Assembly: GCF_018919385.1 (NCBI RefSeq)
Contig: NZ_JAHLMF010000011.1
Span: 1-64,000 of the forward strand
Direction: 5' to 3'
DNA from: Geomonas diazotrophica
GTDB lineage: Bacteria; Desulfobacterota; Desulfuromonadia; Geobacterales; Geobacteraceae
DNA length: 64,000 nt
The notes below the pieces were generated by a model. The model was not told the origin of the DNA and made no database searches. It worked only from the letters and a program-made list of their open reading frames with translations. The first letter of the stretch is position 1; each line of letters opens with the position of its first letter. A program made the translations under genes and the position numbers. This document shows positions 39,149-47,895 of the stretch, in pieces.

Positions 39149-40336
39149 ATGAAAGATCCCGTGGAAGGCGGTTGGTCGCGCGGCGAGACCTTCGAGGAGT
39201 TTCTGTCGCGGCGCGGCGTCAGCAGGCGCGAGTTTCTCACCTTTTGCGGCAGGATGGCGGCCTGCTTCGCCGCCGCCGCGGCGCTCCCGGGGGGCTCCCA
39301 TGCCCTGGCCGAGGAGATGGCGCAGAAGCTCTCGGGCGCCAGACGCCCAAGCGTCATCTACCTGCAGTTGCAGGAATGCACCGGTTGCCTGGAGAGCCTG
39401 CTCCGCTCGGGGAGCAGCCCCATCGACCGGCTGGTCCTGGAACAGGTCTCCCTGGATTACAACGAACTGCTGATGGCCCCTTCGGGAAGCGCCGCCGAAG
39501 AGGTCCTGCGTGAGGCGGCTGCGAAGCCGCACCTGCTCCTGGTGAACGGGTCGGTCCCCCTGGGATACGACGGGGCCTGCTGCACCATCGGCGGCGATTC
39601 GGCCGCCAATATCCTGCGCCGCGCGGCGCAGAAGGCGGACGCCATCATGGCCGTGGGCGCCTGCGCCGAGTACGGTTGCGTCCAGGCGGCCTCCCCCAAC
39701 CTCACCGGCGCAGTCGGAGTCTCAGACGTCATCACCGACCGCCCCGTGGTCAACATCAGCGGCTGTCCCCCCATCGCCGAAACCATCACCGCCACCCTCA
39801 CCTACTACCTCGCCTACGGACACCCCCCGCCCCTGGACGGCATGGGGCGCCCGCTCTTCGCCTACGGCCAGAGGATCCACGACAAGTGCCCGCGCCGGGC
39901 CAGCTTCGATGCCGGGCAGTTCGCCGAGCGCTTCGACGACGAGAACGCCCGTCGGGGACACTGCCTGTACCGCCTCGGCTGCAAAGGTCCCGCCACCTTC
40001 GCCCCCTGCGCGACGCTTGAGTGGAACCTGGGACAGAGCTTCCCGATCAAGGCGGGACATCCCTGCCTGGGCTGCACCGAGCGCCACTTCTACGACCGGA
40101 TGACCCCCTTCTACCGCAGGCTCCCCGGTTTCGTGGTCCCCGGCCTGGGGGTCGAGGCAACCGCCAACACCATCGGCGCCGCCGCCGTGGTCGCCTCGGT
40201 GGGCGGCGTGATGGTCCATTCGGCCGCCACCGTGATCGCGAAGAAGAGGGCGAAGAAAGCCCAGCCGGAGACCCTGCCGCTCGCGGTACTCGGGGACAAG
40301 GAGAAGCCGGAAGAAGAGGGAGACAAAAGGGCGTAA
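39149..40336 (+). CDS. Periplasmic [NiFe] hydrogenase small subunit (HyaA-like)
   Basis: A 395-residue Tat-exported Fe-S subunit. The twin-arginine signal is SRREFLTFC (about 25-33). Proximal cluster ligands: C77-T-G-C80, C172, C(ISGC). Distal and medial clusters: IHDKC, GHCLYRLGC, CGPATFAPC-like C, GHPCLGC. A C-terminal hydrophobic segment (about 340-370) anchors it. It matches HyaA most (CVQAASPNL, DVITDRPVVNISGCPPIAE, GQRIHDKC). Of the two extra cysteines that mark oxygen-tolerant types, the one in EYGC177 is present but the CTCC position reads CTGC (Gly79). It passes electrons from the NiFe site to the cytochrome b. Group 1 uptake hydrogenase. SD GGAG. Confidence 0.95.
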   Translation: MKDPVEGGWSRGETFEEFLSRRGVSRREFLTFCGRMAACFAAAAALPGGSHALAEEMAQKLSGARRPSVIYLQLQECTGCLESLLRSGSSPIDRLVLEQVSLDYNELLMAPSGSAAEEVLREAAAKPHLLLVNGSVPLGYDGACCTIGGDSAANILRRAAQKADAIMAVGACAEYGCVQAASPNLTGAVGVSDVITDRPVVNISGCPPIAETITATLTYYLAYGHPPPLDGMGRPLFAYGQRIHDKCPRRASFDAGQFAERFDDENARRGHCLYRLGCKGPATFAPCATLEWNLGQSFPIKAGHPCLGCTERHFYDRMTPFYRRLPGFVVPGLGVEATANTIGAAAVVASVGGVMVHSAATVIAKKRAKKAQPETLPLAVLGDKEKPEEEGDKRA

Positions 40337-40393
40337 CAGCTTTTAGAGCTGATATTCGGCGTCTTTGGTTTTGAACACCAAAAGGAGGTCGCG

Positions 40394-42109
40394 ATGGCCC
40401 GCGAGCGTATCGTCATCGATCCCATCACCCGAATCGAGGGGCACCTGCGCATCGAGCTGGAGAGCGAGGGGGGGAGGATCGGCAACGCCTGGGCCTGCGC
40501 GACCCAGTTCAGGGGGATCGAAAGGGTGTTGCAGGGGCGCGACCCGCGCGACGCCTGGGCCTTCGCGCAGCGCATCTGCGGCGTCTGCACCGGCGTGCAC
40601 GCCATCGCGTCGGTCCGCGCCGTCGAGGACGCCATCAAGTGCAAGATCCCCCCCTGCGCGGAACTGATCCGCAGCCTGGTCTCCGGGATGGCCACCCTGC
40701 AGGACCACGTGATGCACTTCTACCACCTGCACGCCCTGGACTGGGTCGACGTGATGAGCGCGCTCAAGGCCGACCCCGCCGCCACCTCCCGCCTGGCAGC
40801 CTCGCTCTCCCCCTGGCCCAACAACTCGGCAACCTGGTTCCGGGAGGTGCAAAAGCGGGTGGCTGATTCGGCCGGCGGGGGGCTCGGCATCTTCGCAGGG
40901 GGGTACTGGGGACACCCCGCCTACCGCCTCCCCCCCGAGGCGAACCTGATGGCGCTCGCCCATTACCTGGAGGCGCTCTCCTGGCAACGCGAGATCATCC
41001 GCCTGCACACCATCTTCGCCGGCAAGAACCCGCACCCGAACTACCTGGTGGGGGGCATGGCCTGTTCCATCAACCTCGACAACCAGATCGCCATCAACCG
41101 GGTGCGCCTGGACGAGATCGCCGGGATGATCGACCAGGCCAGGCGCTTCGTGCTCGAGGTCTACTACCCGGACGTCCTCGCCATCGCCTCCTTCTACCCG
41201 GAATACGCGGCCATCGGCGTCTCCTCACCCACCCTCCTCGCCACCGGGGAGAGCGCCTACTCCTGCTCGGGCGCCCCGGCGGGAGGGGTGGTCCCGGCCG
41301 GGCTGGTCTTGGACGGCGATTACGGCACGCCCCACCCCTTCGATCCCAAGAAGATCGCCGAGTTCATCTCCTCGGCCTGGTACAGCCAGCCCGAGGGGGA
41401 CCGGCAGGGGCTCCATCCCTGGCAGGGGCGCACCGAGCCGAACTACACCGGCCCGAAGCCCCCCTTCAAAGAGCTCTCCGACCACCCCAAGTACACCTGG
41501 TGCAAGGCGCCGCGCTACGATGGGCGCGCCGTGCAGGTGGGACCCAACGCCCGCATCATGGTCGCCTGCGCGCAGGGACACGCCGAGACGGTCGGGCTCG
41601 CCGGCGAGGGGCTCGCCAGGCTCGGCGGCGGCGTCGCCGCGCTCAATTCCACCCTGGGACGGACCTACTGCCGGGCGCTGGAGTCGGTGCTCCTGGCCCG
41701 GCGCATGGACCAGTGGTTCGCCCAGTTGAACGAGAGGATCCGGTCCGGTGACGTGGCCACCTTCAACCCGGAACTCTGGGAGCCCTCGAGCTGGCCCCGC
41801 CAGGCCCAGGGAACGGGTTTCATGGAGGCGGCCCGCGGCACCCTGTCGCACTGGATCGAGATCGAAAACGGGCGCATCTCGCGCTACCAGGCAGTGGTCC
41901 CCAGCACCTGGAACAGCTCCGGCCGCGACCCCGGCGGCCAGATGGGGCCCTTCGAGCAGGCCCTGGCCGGCGACGGCAAGCACCCGCTCTCCGACCCCAA
42001 GCGCCCCATCGAGGTGCTGCGCACCATCCACTCTTTCGACCCGTGCGAGTCCTGCGCCGTGCACCTTCTGGTGCCCGGTGGCGGCGGCGTGGAGGTAAAG
42101 GTGCAATGA
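40394..42109 (+). CDS. [NiFe] hydrogenase large subunit
   Basis: A 571-residue catalytic subunit with the N-terminal nickel motif RICGVCTGVHAIASVRAVEDA (two cysteines) and the C-terminal nickel motif DPCESCAVH, followed by a 14-residue tail (LLVPGGGGVEVKVQ) that a maturation endopeptidase should remove after the His. It oxidises H2 in the periplasm together with the small subunit; the pair is exported by Tat as a complex. Start after AGGAGG; the stop overlaps the cytochrome gene by 4 bp (ATGA). No HyaD/HybD-type protease or hyp gene lies in the window, so maturation depends on genes elsewhere. Confidence 0.97.
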   Translation: MARERIVIDPITRIEGHLRIELESEGGRIGNAWACATQFRGIERVLQGRDPRDAWAFAQRICGVCTGVHAIASVRAVEDAIKCKIPPCAELIRSLVSGMATLQDHVMHFYHLHALDWVDVMSALKADPAATSRLAASLSPWPNNSATWFREVQKRVADSAGGGLGIFAGGYWGHPAYRLPPEANLMALAHYLEALSWQREIIRLHTIFAGKNPHPNYLVGGMACSINLDNQIAINRVRLDEIAGMIDQARRFVLEVYYPDVLAIASFYPEYAAIGVSSPTLLATGESAYSCSGAPAGGVVPAGLVLDGDYGTPHPFDPKKIAEFISSAWYSQPEGDRQGLHPWQGRTEPNYTGPKPPFKELSDHPKYTWCKAPRYDGRAVQVGPNARIMVACAQGHAETVGLAGEGLARLGGGVAALNSTLGRTYCRALESVLLARRMDQWFAQLNERIRSGDVATFNPELWEPSSWPRQAQGTGFMEAARGTLSHWIEIENGRISRYQAVVPSTWNSSGRDPGGQMGPFEQALAGDGKHPLSDPKRPIEVLRTIHSFDPCESCAVHLLVPGGGGVEVKVQ

Positions 42110-43293
42110 GCCTCTACCAGATCCCGGAATCGGAAATCCGCATCGAGCTTGGCGACCCGGTCCCCTTTGCCGGGAGGAAGCGGCGCGACCTGCTCATCGC
42201 CGCAGCCCTTGGGGCTCCCTTCGGGACCGCGGACCCGGTCGACCTGGCGCTTTTGAGCGCCGCCTCCAAGAAGGAGGACCTGCGTCACTACGAGCAGACC
42301 GGCTTCACCCCGCTGGAGCCGCAACTGGCCCGGAGCGTGGCCCGGGTGCGGCGGGTGGATTCCGGCGAGGAGGCGCTCATCGCCCGCGGCGAGGTGGACA
42401 CCATCCTCTACCTCTGCCACCCGGACGAGGCGACCCGCTACCGCGCGGAGCTCCAGGCGGAGATGCAGATGACGCACGGCTTCCGCGCGCTTGGCGTTGG
42501 GAGAGGGAGCATTGCCGCCGACGGCACAGAGCGGTGGGAATTCCTCGGCTACATCCCGGTGCGGGCCACCAGGCAGAAGAGCCGGCGCAGCGAGGAGCCT
42601 CGGGATTTCTACTACGTCCCGGTGTGGGACTGGCAGCTGCGCGTGCTGCACTGGCTGTCCGTGTTGTTGATCGTCATCCTCTCCCTGACCGGCCTGCTGA
42701 TGGGGAGCAGCCGGTTCGTCTACGGGGTGACCGACGGCTACTCCAACTATCTGAGCTGGTTGAGGCTGACCCACTTCGTGGCGGGGTGGCTCCTTCTGTG
42801 CGCCGCCATCCTGCGCATCGCCGGGCTCTTCCTCGCCTCCAACCGGTTCCAGCGCTGGTACGCCCTGTTCCCGGTGCGGCTGCGCGACCTGAAGAACCTG
42901 CTCCAGGTGGCGCAGAACTACCTCTTCTGCCGCTTCGATCGTCCCCCGCACTACATCGGTCACAACCCGCTGCAGCAGGTCGCCTACACCGCCATCTTCG
43001 GGGTCGGGCTGCTGGCGCTTTTCACCGGGTTCGCCCTGTACGCGCTCTACTCCCCCGACAACTGGTTCTTCGGTTACCTGGTCCGGTTCGACAACCTGGT
43101 CGGGGTGCAGTATCTGCGCCTGGCCCACCAGCTGATCATGTGGATCTTCCTCGCCTTCATTCCCATCCACGTCTACCTTTCGGTCCGCGCCGACACGGTC
43201 GAGCGCGAAGGCGCCCTCTCCTCGATCGTGAGCGGCGGCCGCTGGTGCCGCAAGGGGACCAGGTTCGAAGACGCGGATGCAATTGACGATTGA
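42106..43293 (+). CDS. Hydrogenase cytochrome b subunit fused to a P-type-ATPase-N-domain-like module
   Basis: 395 residues, 4-bp overlap with the large subunit gene. Residues about 170-395 are a NiFe-hydrogenase di-heme cytochrome b (HyaC type): VWDWQLRVLHW (His182), LTHFVAGW (His223), LAHQLIMW (His341), IHVYLSVRADT (His355), and the terminal SSIVSGGRW. The N-terminal ~150 residues are not part of that family and look like the nucleotide-binding domain of plasma-membrane H+-type P-type ATPases: AAALGAPFGTADPVDLALL, FTPLEP, ARGEVDTIL at the KGAP position, and HGFRALGVGR...WEFLGYIPV. The ATPase phosphorylation motif DKTG is absent. It carries electrons to quinone; the cytosolic module could sense a nucleotide (inference). 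Confidence 0.9.
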   Translation: MSLYQIPESEIRIELGDPVPFAGRKRRDLLIAAALGAPFGTADPVDLALLSAASKKEDLRHYEQTGFTPLEPQLARSVARVRRVDSGEEALIARGEVDTILYLCHPDEATRYRAELQAEMQMTHGFRALGVGRGSIAADGTERWEFLGYIPVRATRQKSRRSEEPRDFYYVPVWDWQLRVLHWLSVLLIVILSLTGLLMGSSRFVYGVTDGYSNYLSWLRLTHFVAGWLLLCAAILRIAGLFLASNRFQRWYALFPVRLRDLKNLLQVAQNYLFCRFDRPPHYIGHNPLQQVAYTAIFGVGLLALFTGFALYALYSPDNWFFGYLVRFDNLVGVQYLRLAHQLIMWIFLAFIPIHVYLSVRADTVEREGALSSIVSGGRWCRKGTRFEDADAIDD

Positions 43294-43377
43294 CGATGGA
43301 CAATGGACAACGACAAGCGCCCGAGAAGCAGGTCCGCAGCATCCCCTCTCCCCACGGAGTCGGGGTGAGGGGTAACT

Positions 43378-43412
43378 AAAAAGGCCGCACCCCTTGGGGG
43401 TGCGGCCTTTTT
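43378..43412 (+). terminator. Terminator after the hydrogenase operon
   Basis: A 16-bp perfect stem, AAAAAGGCCGCACCCC with GGGGTGCGGCCTTTTT, around TTG. It serves the hydrogenase operon and, read in reverse, the convergent ferredoxin gene. Just upstream (43342-43373) is a partial C/G-rich repeat. Confidence 0.92.
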
Positions 43413-43436
43413 GCTGCGTCCTTTGCTATCGGGGCA

Positions 43437-43628
43437 TCAGCGCCAATGAATGCAGCTCACCGGGCAGACGTCGATGGCGTCACGTTGGATCTCGTCCTCG
43501 GAAGCGCCGGCCGGGTCATAGGCCTCTGCCTTGCCGTTGTCGGCAAACCGGAACACTTCCGGTACGTTGTCGGTGCAAAGACCACAGCTGATGCAGACGT
43601 CTTGGTCGACCCAGGGTTCTTTTGCCAT
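43437..43628 (-). CDS. Single [4Fe-4S] ferredoxin
   Basis: A 63-residue ferredoxin with one cluster motif CISCGLC (C-x2-C-x2-C) and the distal CPVSCIHW, the layout of mono-cluster Fer4_13-type ferredoxins. The rest of the chain lacks a second cluster. A strong AGGAGG SD precedes it. It is a low-potential electron carrier, cytosolic. It stands between the hydrogenase operon (convergent) and a YtxH gene (same strand, 36 bp away, possibly cotranscribed). Confidence 0.93.
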   Translation of the reverse strand: MAKEPWVDQDVCISCGLCTDNVPEVFRFADNGKAEAYDPAGASEDEIQRDAIDVCPVSCIHWR

Positions 43629-43664
43629 GGTGATACCTCCTGTTGTTTGATTGTGAAGACCCCG

Positions 43665-44009
43665 CTAGATGCTATCCTCAAGCCTTTTCCTCTGCTCTTC
43701 CAGTTTCTCCTGTGCCTTTTCCAGCGCCGTCAGCAACATCTTCTTGGATTCCTTGGTCAGGCTTTCCTTCTCCTTCAGGAAATCCGCGGCGCGGTCGCTG
43801 GCACGCTCCACGAAGTCCGAAACCGTCTCCGCGAAGTCGCTCACCGCATCGTTGGCCTTGCCCCCGACGTCTTCGGCCAAGGAGGCGAGGTACTTCCGCG
43901 TCTTCTTGCCGGCCTGGGGAGCGAGTAACAGCGCGAGCCCGGCTCCGATCAGTCCCCCCACCACGAGCTTCACCATGCACCCTCCTTCGCAGCACTCTTT
44001 GTGTCCCAT
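43665..44009 (-). CDS. YtxH-domain small membrane protein
   Basis: 114 residues. A Cys/His-rich start (MGHKECCEGGCMVK), a short TM helix (about 13-33, LVVGGLIGAGLALLLAPQAGKKTR, characteristic of YtxH/general stress proteins) and a long amphipathic helical C-terminus (SDFAETVSDFVERASDRAADF, then KAQEKLEEQRKRL). I chose the ATG at 44009 because GGAGGAGA precedes it; an upstream in-frame ATG lacks an SD. YtxH proteins are stress-linked; the molecular role is unknown. Confidence 0.85.
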   Translation of the reverse strand: MGHKECCEGGCMVKLVVGGLIGAGLALLLAPQAGKKTRKYLASLAEDVGGKANDAVSDFAETVSDFVERASDRAADFLKEKESLTKESKKMLLTALEKAQEKLEEQRKRLEDSI

Positions 44010-44167
44010 ACCGTCTCCTCCGTCCGCTGGTTTTGACAACAGCCGTAATACTACCAACAAAATTAACTTCGTCCAACCGGGCTGCCAATTTCCCCTTCCA
44101 CCTTCTCATGAATCTGTGTAAGATATCGTTTCGGCTCGAACTTCAGATGCAGGAAGGTGGCAAAGCC

Positions 44168-45229
44168 ATGAACGTGGAACAGATGAAGATCGTGGTGAAG
44201 GAGATCCTCTCCAAGACCGACCTCACCCCCTGCGTGGTGGGACACCGCGGGGTGGGCAAGAGTGCGGGGATCCTCCAGGCCTGCCGCGAGCTGGACCGGC
44301 GCTACGTCTCGCTGCGCCTGGGACAGATGGAAGTGGGCGACCTGGTCGGCATCCCGTTTCGAAGCGGCGACGTGATGCAGTGGTCGCGCCCGTCGTGGCT
44401 GCCGGGGGACGAGGAGCTCCCGACCGTGATCCACTGCGACGAGCTGAACCGGGCCCAGCAGGAGGACACCCTGCAGGCCATCTTCCAGTTCGTCGAGCCC
44501 CCCGGCGAGGGGATGCTGCGCGCCATCCACACCCATACCCTTTCGCGCCGCCACAAGGTGGTGGTCAGCATCAACCCTCCCGACGGGAGCTACCAGGTGG
44601 CGACCCTTGACCGCGCGCTCATCGACCGCATGGTGATGCTCTTCGTGGAGACCGACTACCAGTGCTGGGCACGCTACGCCCAGAGGCGGGAGTTCGCCGG
44701 CGAGGTGCGCCAGTTCCTCGCGGGAAACCACGGCTTCCTCGCCAAGCAGGGGATGCCGATGGATATGCAGGTGGAGCCGAGCGAGCGCGCCTGGGAGATG
44801 GTGAGCGTGCTCAAGAAGAACTGCCGCTTCCCGGCCGAACTGGAGATGGAGGTCTACTCCGGGATCGTCGGCAAGGAGGCCGCCATCGCCTTCATGCGCT
44901 GGCTTTCCGACCGCAAGGGAAGGCCGGTGACGGCGGACGAGGTGCTAAACGACTGGGCGGGCGTGGCCGGACGGGCCGAGGCGCAGCGCGACGACGTGCA
45001 GGCCGCCACCATCAACGACCTTTCCGCCCTGCTCCAGGTCTCCCCCGGACTCAGCGAGGAGCAGGAAGACAACCTCGTATCCTACATCGCCGTCCTGCCG
45101 CGCGACCTCCGCTTCGGCTTCGTCAAATCGCTCCTGAAGATCCCCGAAGTGGCGCTGCTTTTGGTGAAGGACAAGCACGACGCCGTCATCTTCGACGCCA
45201 TGCAGGCGATCAGCCAACAGGCGGGGTAA
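44168..45229 (+). CDS. MoxR-family AAA+ ATPase
   Basis: 353 residues. Walker A GHRGVGKS and Walker B VIHCDELNRA are clear, with FVEPPGEGMLRAIHTHTL-type sensor regions; MoxR/AAA_5-type ATPase. Such ATPases act as chaperones for VWA-domain partners, and the next gene encodes one, 3 bp away. SD GGAAGG precedes ATG 44168; the longer upstream frame is not coding. The triad 44168-46821 is one operon, probably on its own promoter, since divergent genes flank it. Confidence 0.92.
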   Translation: MNVEQMKIVVKEILSKTDLTPCVVGHRGVGKSAGILQACRELDRRYVSLRLGQMEVGDLVGIPFRSGDVMQWSRPSWLPGDEELPTVIHCDELNRAQQEDTLQAIFQFVEPPGEGMLRAIHTHTLSRRHKVVVSINPPDGSYQVATLDRALIDRMVMLFVETDYQCWARYAQRREFAGEVRQFLAGNHGFLAKQGMPMDMQVEPSERAWEMVSVLKKNCRFPAELEMEVYSGIVGKEAAIAFMRWLSDRKGRPVTADEVLNDWAGVAGRAEAQRDDVQAATINDLSALLQVSPGLSEEQEDNLVSYIAVLPRDLRFGFVKSLLKIPEVALLLVKDKHDAVIFDAMQAISQQAG

Positions 45230-45232
45230 CCG

Positions 45233-46405
45233 GTGTCACCCGGCACGCTGCAAAACGCCGTGGTGCGGCTTTTGAAGGAGCGCCCCTTCTACGGCCACTT
45301 CCTGCTCAACCTGCGCCGCGAGGAACGCCCGCTCAACGGGAAGGCCGCCGGGGTAACCATCCGCAACGGCACCCCGACGCTCGCCGTCGATCCCGCCCCC
45401 TTCTCCCTCCTCAGCGCAACCCAGCAGCAGGCGCTGCTCGAGCACCTGGTGAAGCACCTTCTGCACCTGCACATGCTGCGCGGCAAGGGGAGGAACTCGC
45501 ACGACTGGGACCTCTGCTGCGACTTGGCCATCAACCCGGACACCCCGGGACTCCCCGAAGACGCGATCTACCCGAACCAGTTCGACCTACCCGACGGCCT
45601 CGCCGCCGAGGAGTACTACCGGCTGCTGGTGCGCCCCTTCGACGTCGGCAACCTCTCGGGAAGCGGTTTCGGCGACGAGGCGCAGGAGGTCGAGGGGGCC
45701 TCGGGGGCGGGCAGGGATCCCGCTGGGGCCTCCACGCTCGACGATCACGCCATCTGGAGCGACGCCGACAGCACGCCGCTGCCGCTGGCCGAGGAGATGC
45801 TGCGCGCGGTGACCCGGGAGAGCCTGCGCGGCAGCGACGGCGAGGCCCCGGCCGAGGTGAGGGGGGTGGTGGAGGCGATCCTACGCCCCTCCCCCATCCC
45901 CTGGCGCCAGGTGCTCCGGCAGTTCGTCGCCACCGCGGGGAGGATCGGCAGGAAGAGCACCTGGATGCGCGAGCACCGCCGCTTCGAGCACGACACCCCG
46001 GGTTCGCGCAAGCGGCACCGCCTGACACTCCTGGTCGGCATCGACGTGAGCGACTCCACCGACATCGTCGAGCTCAGGGAGGCGTTCGCCACGGAGCTGC
46101 TGCAGATCGCCCGCGGCCGCGACGCCGCCATCACCGTGCTCTACGCCAACAGCAGGATCCAGCAGGTGGAGGCGTTCAAGGGGAGCGCCTTCGTGCCGGA
46201 ACGCTACGACGGCGGCGGCTTCACCGACCTGCGCCCCGTCTTCGAGTACGCGAAGACCATGCATCCCCTCCCCGCCGCGGTGATCTACCTCACCGACGGC
46301 ATCGGCCCGGTACCGGAGCAGATGGAGCTCCCGACCCTGTGGGTCCTGACCGCGGAGGGGGAGAAACCGGCCCCGTGGGGCATCGAACTGAGACTGGAGG
46401 TGTGA
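45233..46405 (+). CDS. VWA-like/DUF2201 protein partnered with MoxR ATPase
   Basis: A 390-residue protein with GTG start 3 bp after the ATPase stop. N-terminal half resembles the DUF2201 putative metallopeptidase region: EHLVKHLLHLHMLRGKG (an H-x3-H with no Glu, so the classic HExxH is not intact) and NSHDWDLCCDLAINPD. The C-terminal part is a VWA-like domain opening LTLLVGIDVSDSTDIVEL (DxSxS-like metal site). Together with MoxR this is the well-known MoxR-VWA pairing, which remodels or assembles protein complexes; the target is unknown. Confidence 0.85.
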   Translation: MSPGTLQNAVVRLLKERPFYGHFLLNLRREERPLNGKAAGVTIRNGTPTLAVDPAPFSLLSATQQQALLEHLVKHLLHLHMLRGKGRNSHDWDLCCDLAINPDTPGLPEDAIYPNQFDLPDGLAAEEYYRLLVRPFDVGNLSGSGFGDEAQEVEGASGAGRDPAGASTLDDHAIWSDADSTPLPLAEEMLRAVTRESLRGSDGEAPAEVRGVVEAILRPSPIPWRQVLRQFVATAGRIGRKSTWMREHRRFEHDTPGSRKRHRLTLLVGIDVSDSTDIVELREAFATELLQIARGRDAAITVLYANSRIQQVEAFKGSAFVPERYDGGGFTDLRPVFEYAKTMHPLPAAVIYLTDGIGPVPEQMELPTLWVLTAEGEKPAPWGIELRLEV

Positions 46406-46410
46406 CGGAT

Positions 46411-46821
46411 ATGGAAGAAACGACGCCGGTGCCGATGACCGCCGAATCGGTCGGAGAGATCCTGAGGGAGGCGGGCGCCCAGGTGATGGTGCGCTCCGGG
46501 CGCAGCGAGAACTACAGCGCCCCCAGGGAATTCTCCTTCGAGGTGAAGGCGATTTTCGAGAACGGAATGGGACTGCATGTGGTGGCGCGGCAGTTCAACT
46601 ACCGCGACCCGTGGGAAGCCGAGGGAAGGATCAACGAGCTGGTCGACGTGATGCTCTTGCGCGACGGCGCGCTCACCCCGCTCCCCAAGGGGTACCCCTA
46701 TTTCCAGGGGATCGACGAGGAGTGCGGGCTGGACGAGACGATGCTGCGCGAGGTGATCGACTGCGTGCGCAAGGTGAATCCCAAGCTGTACCTGTTGCAG
46801 GAGATGACCGGGGATCTGTAA
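46411..46821 (+). CDS. Hypothetical protein of the MoxR/VWA operon
   Basis: A 136-residue acidic, soluble protein starting after GGAGGTG. No signal peptide, TM segment or catalytic motif that I recognise. It begins with an acidic helix, then strands (FSFEVKAIFENGMGLHVV, VARQFNYRDPWEAEGRI) and an acidic C-terminal helix. It is 5 bp after the VWA-like gene and must be part of the same transcript. It may be a regulator or substrate adaptor of the ATPase pair (inference). Confidence 0.8.
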   Translation: MEETTPVPMTAESVGEILREAGAQVMVRSGRSENYSAPREFSFEVKAIFENGMGLHVVARQFNYRDPWEAEGRINELVDVMLLRDGALTPLPKGYPYFQGIDEECGLDETMLREVIDCVRKVNPKLYLLQEMTGDL

Positions 46822-46967
46822 TTAATGGCAGTGCACCGGTTTGATTACTCTGCCCGCGGTGTTAAACTGTGTCAATGATTCGTGACTCTGTCATAAAAAA
46901 GTCCTTTTGACTTTCCAGGGCATACAGATCTGCATCAGAAACAATCGGAATTTGCAGGAGGTACGCG

Positions 46968-47828
46968 ATGAAGCTGGCCGCAGTCCTAGCTGCTCTTATC
47001 TCTACTCTTTGCGTTGCTGACGTTACAGCATCGTCAGCCGAACCGCTGAAGTTCGGCGTCGCGGCCATGATCTCGCCGCAGGAAACGGTGAAATACTACC
47101 GGCAGATCATCGAATACGTGGGCAAGCGACTGGGACGACCGGTCGAGATGGTGCAAAAGCAAAATTACGACGAGACGGACAGGCTGCTGGAAAAAGGCGA
47201 GCTGAAAATGGCCTTCGTCTGCTCGGGGCCTTACGTGATGGACAAGGAGAAGTTCGGCGTCGAGCTCCTCGTGGCGCCGCAATCGTACGGGGAGCCCTTT
47301 TACTACGCCTACATCATCGCGCACAAAAGCAGCAACGTCACCGACCTGGCGCAGCTCAAAGGAAAGAGCTTCGCCTTCACCGACCCCAAATCGAACACCG
47401 GCAAGATCGTCCCCACCTACATGATCGGCAAGAGATTCAACCTCCCCCCCGAGAAGTTTTTCGGCAGGATCATCTATACCAAGACCCACGACAAGGCCAT
47501 CGAAGCCGTAGCGAAGAAAATCGTCGACGGCGCCAGCGTGGACAGCCTGATCTACAACTACGCCGCCAGCAAGGACCCGCGTTTCACCAGCCAGACCAAG
47601 ATCATCGCCAGGTCACCCCGCTACGGCATCCCTCCCATCGTCACCCGCAAGGACATCGACCCCGCCTTGAAGGCGCGCGTCAGGGACATCTTCCTGAACA
47701 TGCATAAGGACCCGGAGGGGAAAGCGATTCTCTCGGCCATCAAGATCGACAGGTTCATCGTCCCCAGGGATGCCGACTACGACTCGGTTCGCGAGATGGA
47801 GAAGTGGCTCAGGATGAACATCAAGTAG
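46968..47828 (+). CDS. PhnD-like phosphate/phosphonate/phosphite-type binding protein
   Basis: A 286-residue exported protein: signal peptide (about 1-23), then the PhnD/TauA-type fold with FGVAAMISPQETVKYYRQII, a recurring start in this family, ending near EMEKWLRMN. It is not accompanied by permease or ATPase genes, but by a hybrid kinase gene 67 bp downstream, so it probably delivers its ligand signal to that sensor. Ligand: phosphate-like or a different anion (uncertain). Strong SD GGAGGT. Confidence 0.9.
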   Translation: MKLAAVLAALISTLCVADVTASSAEPLKFGVAAMISPQETVKYYRQIIEYVGKRLGRPVEMVQKQNYDETDRLLEKGELKMAFVCSGPYVMDKEKFGVELLVAPQSYGEPFYYAYIIAHKSSNVTDLAQLKGKSFAFTDPKSNTGKIVPTYMIGKRFNLPPEKFFGRIIYTKTHDKAIEAVAKKIVDGASVDSLIYNYAASKDPRFTSQTKIIARSPRYGIPPIVTRKDIDPALKARVRDIFLNMHKDPEGKAILSAIKIDRFIVPRDADYDSVREMEKWLRMNIK

Positions 47829-47895
47829 GTATCCGCCCACAAGGGAGCCCGCTTCGGAAACCGCAGGGGGCGCCGCCAGGGGAAGGCAGGTATTC

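Noticed and set aside
43643-44167. N-terminal extension of the MoxR-like ATPase
   Set aside because: It lacks family similarity and overlaps the convergently placed YtxH gene; ATG 44168 has an SD.
44662-46410. Long extension upstream of the third MoxR-operon gene
   Set aside because: Arg/Pro/Gly-rich shadow in another frame of two real genes; the ATG at 46411 has its own SD.
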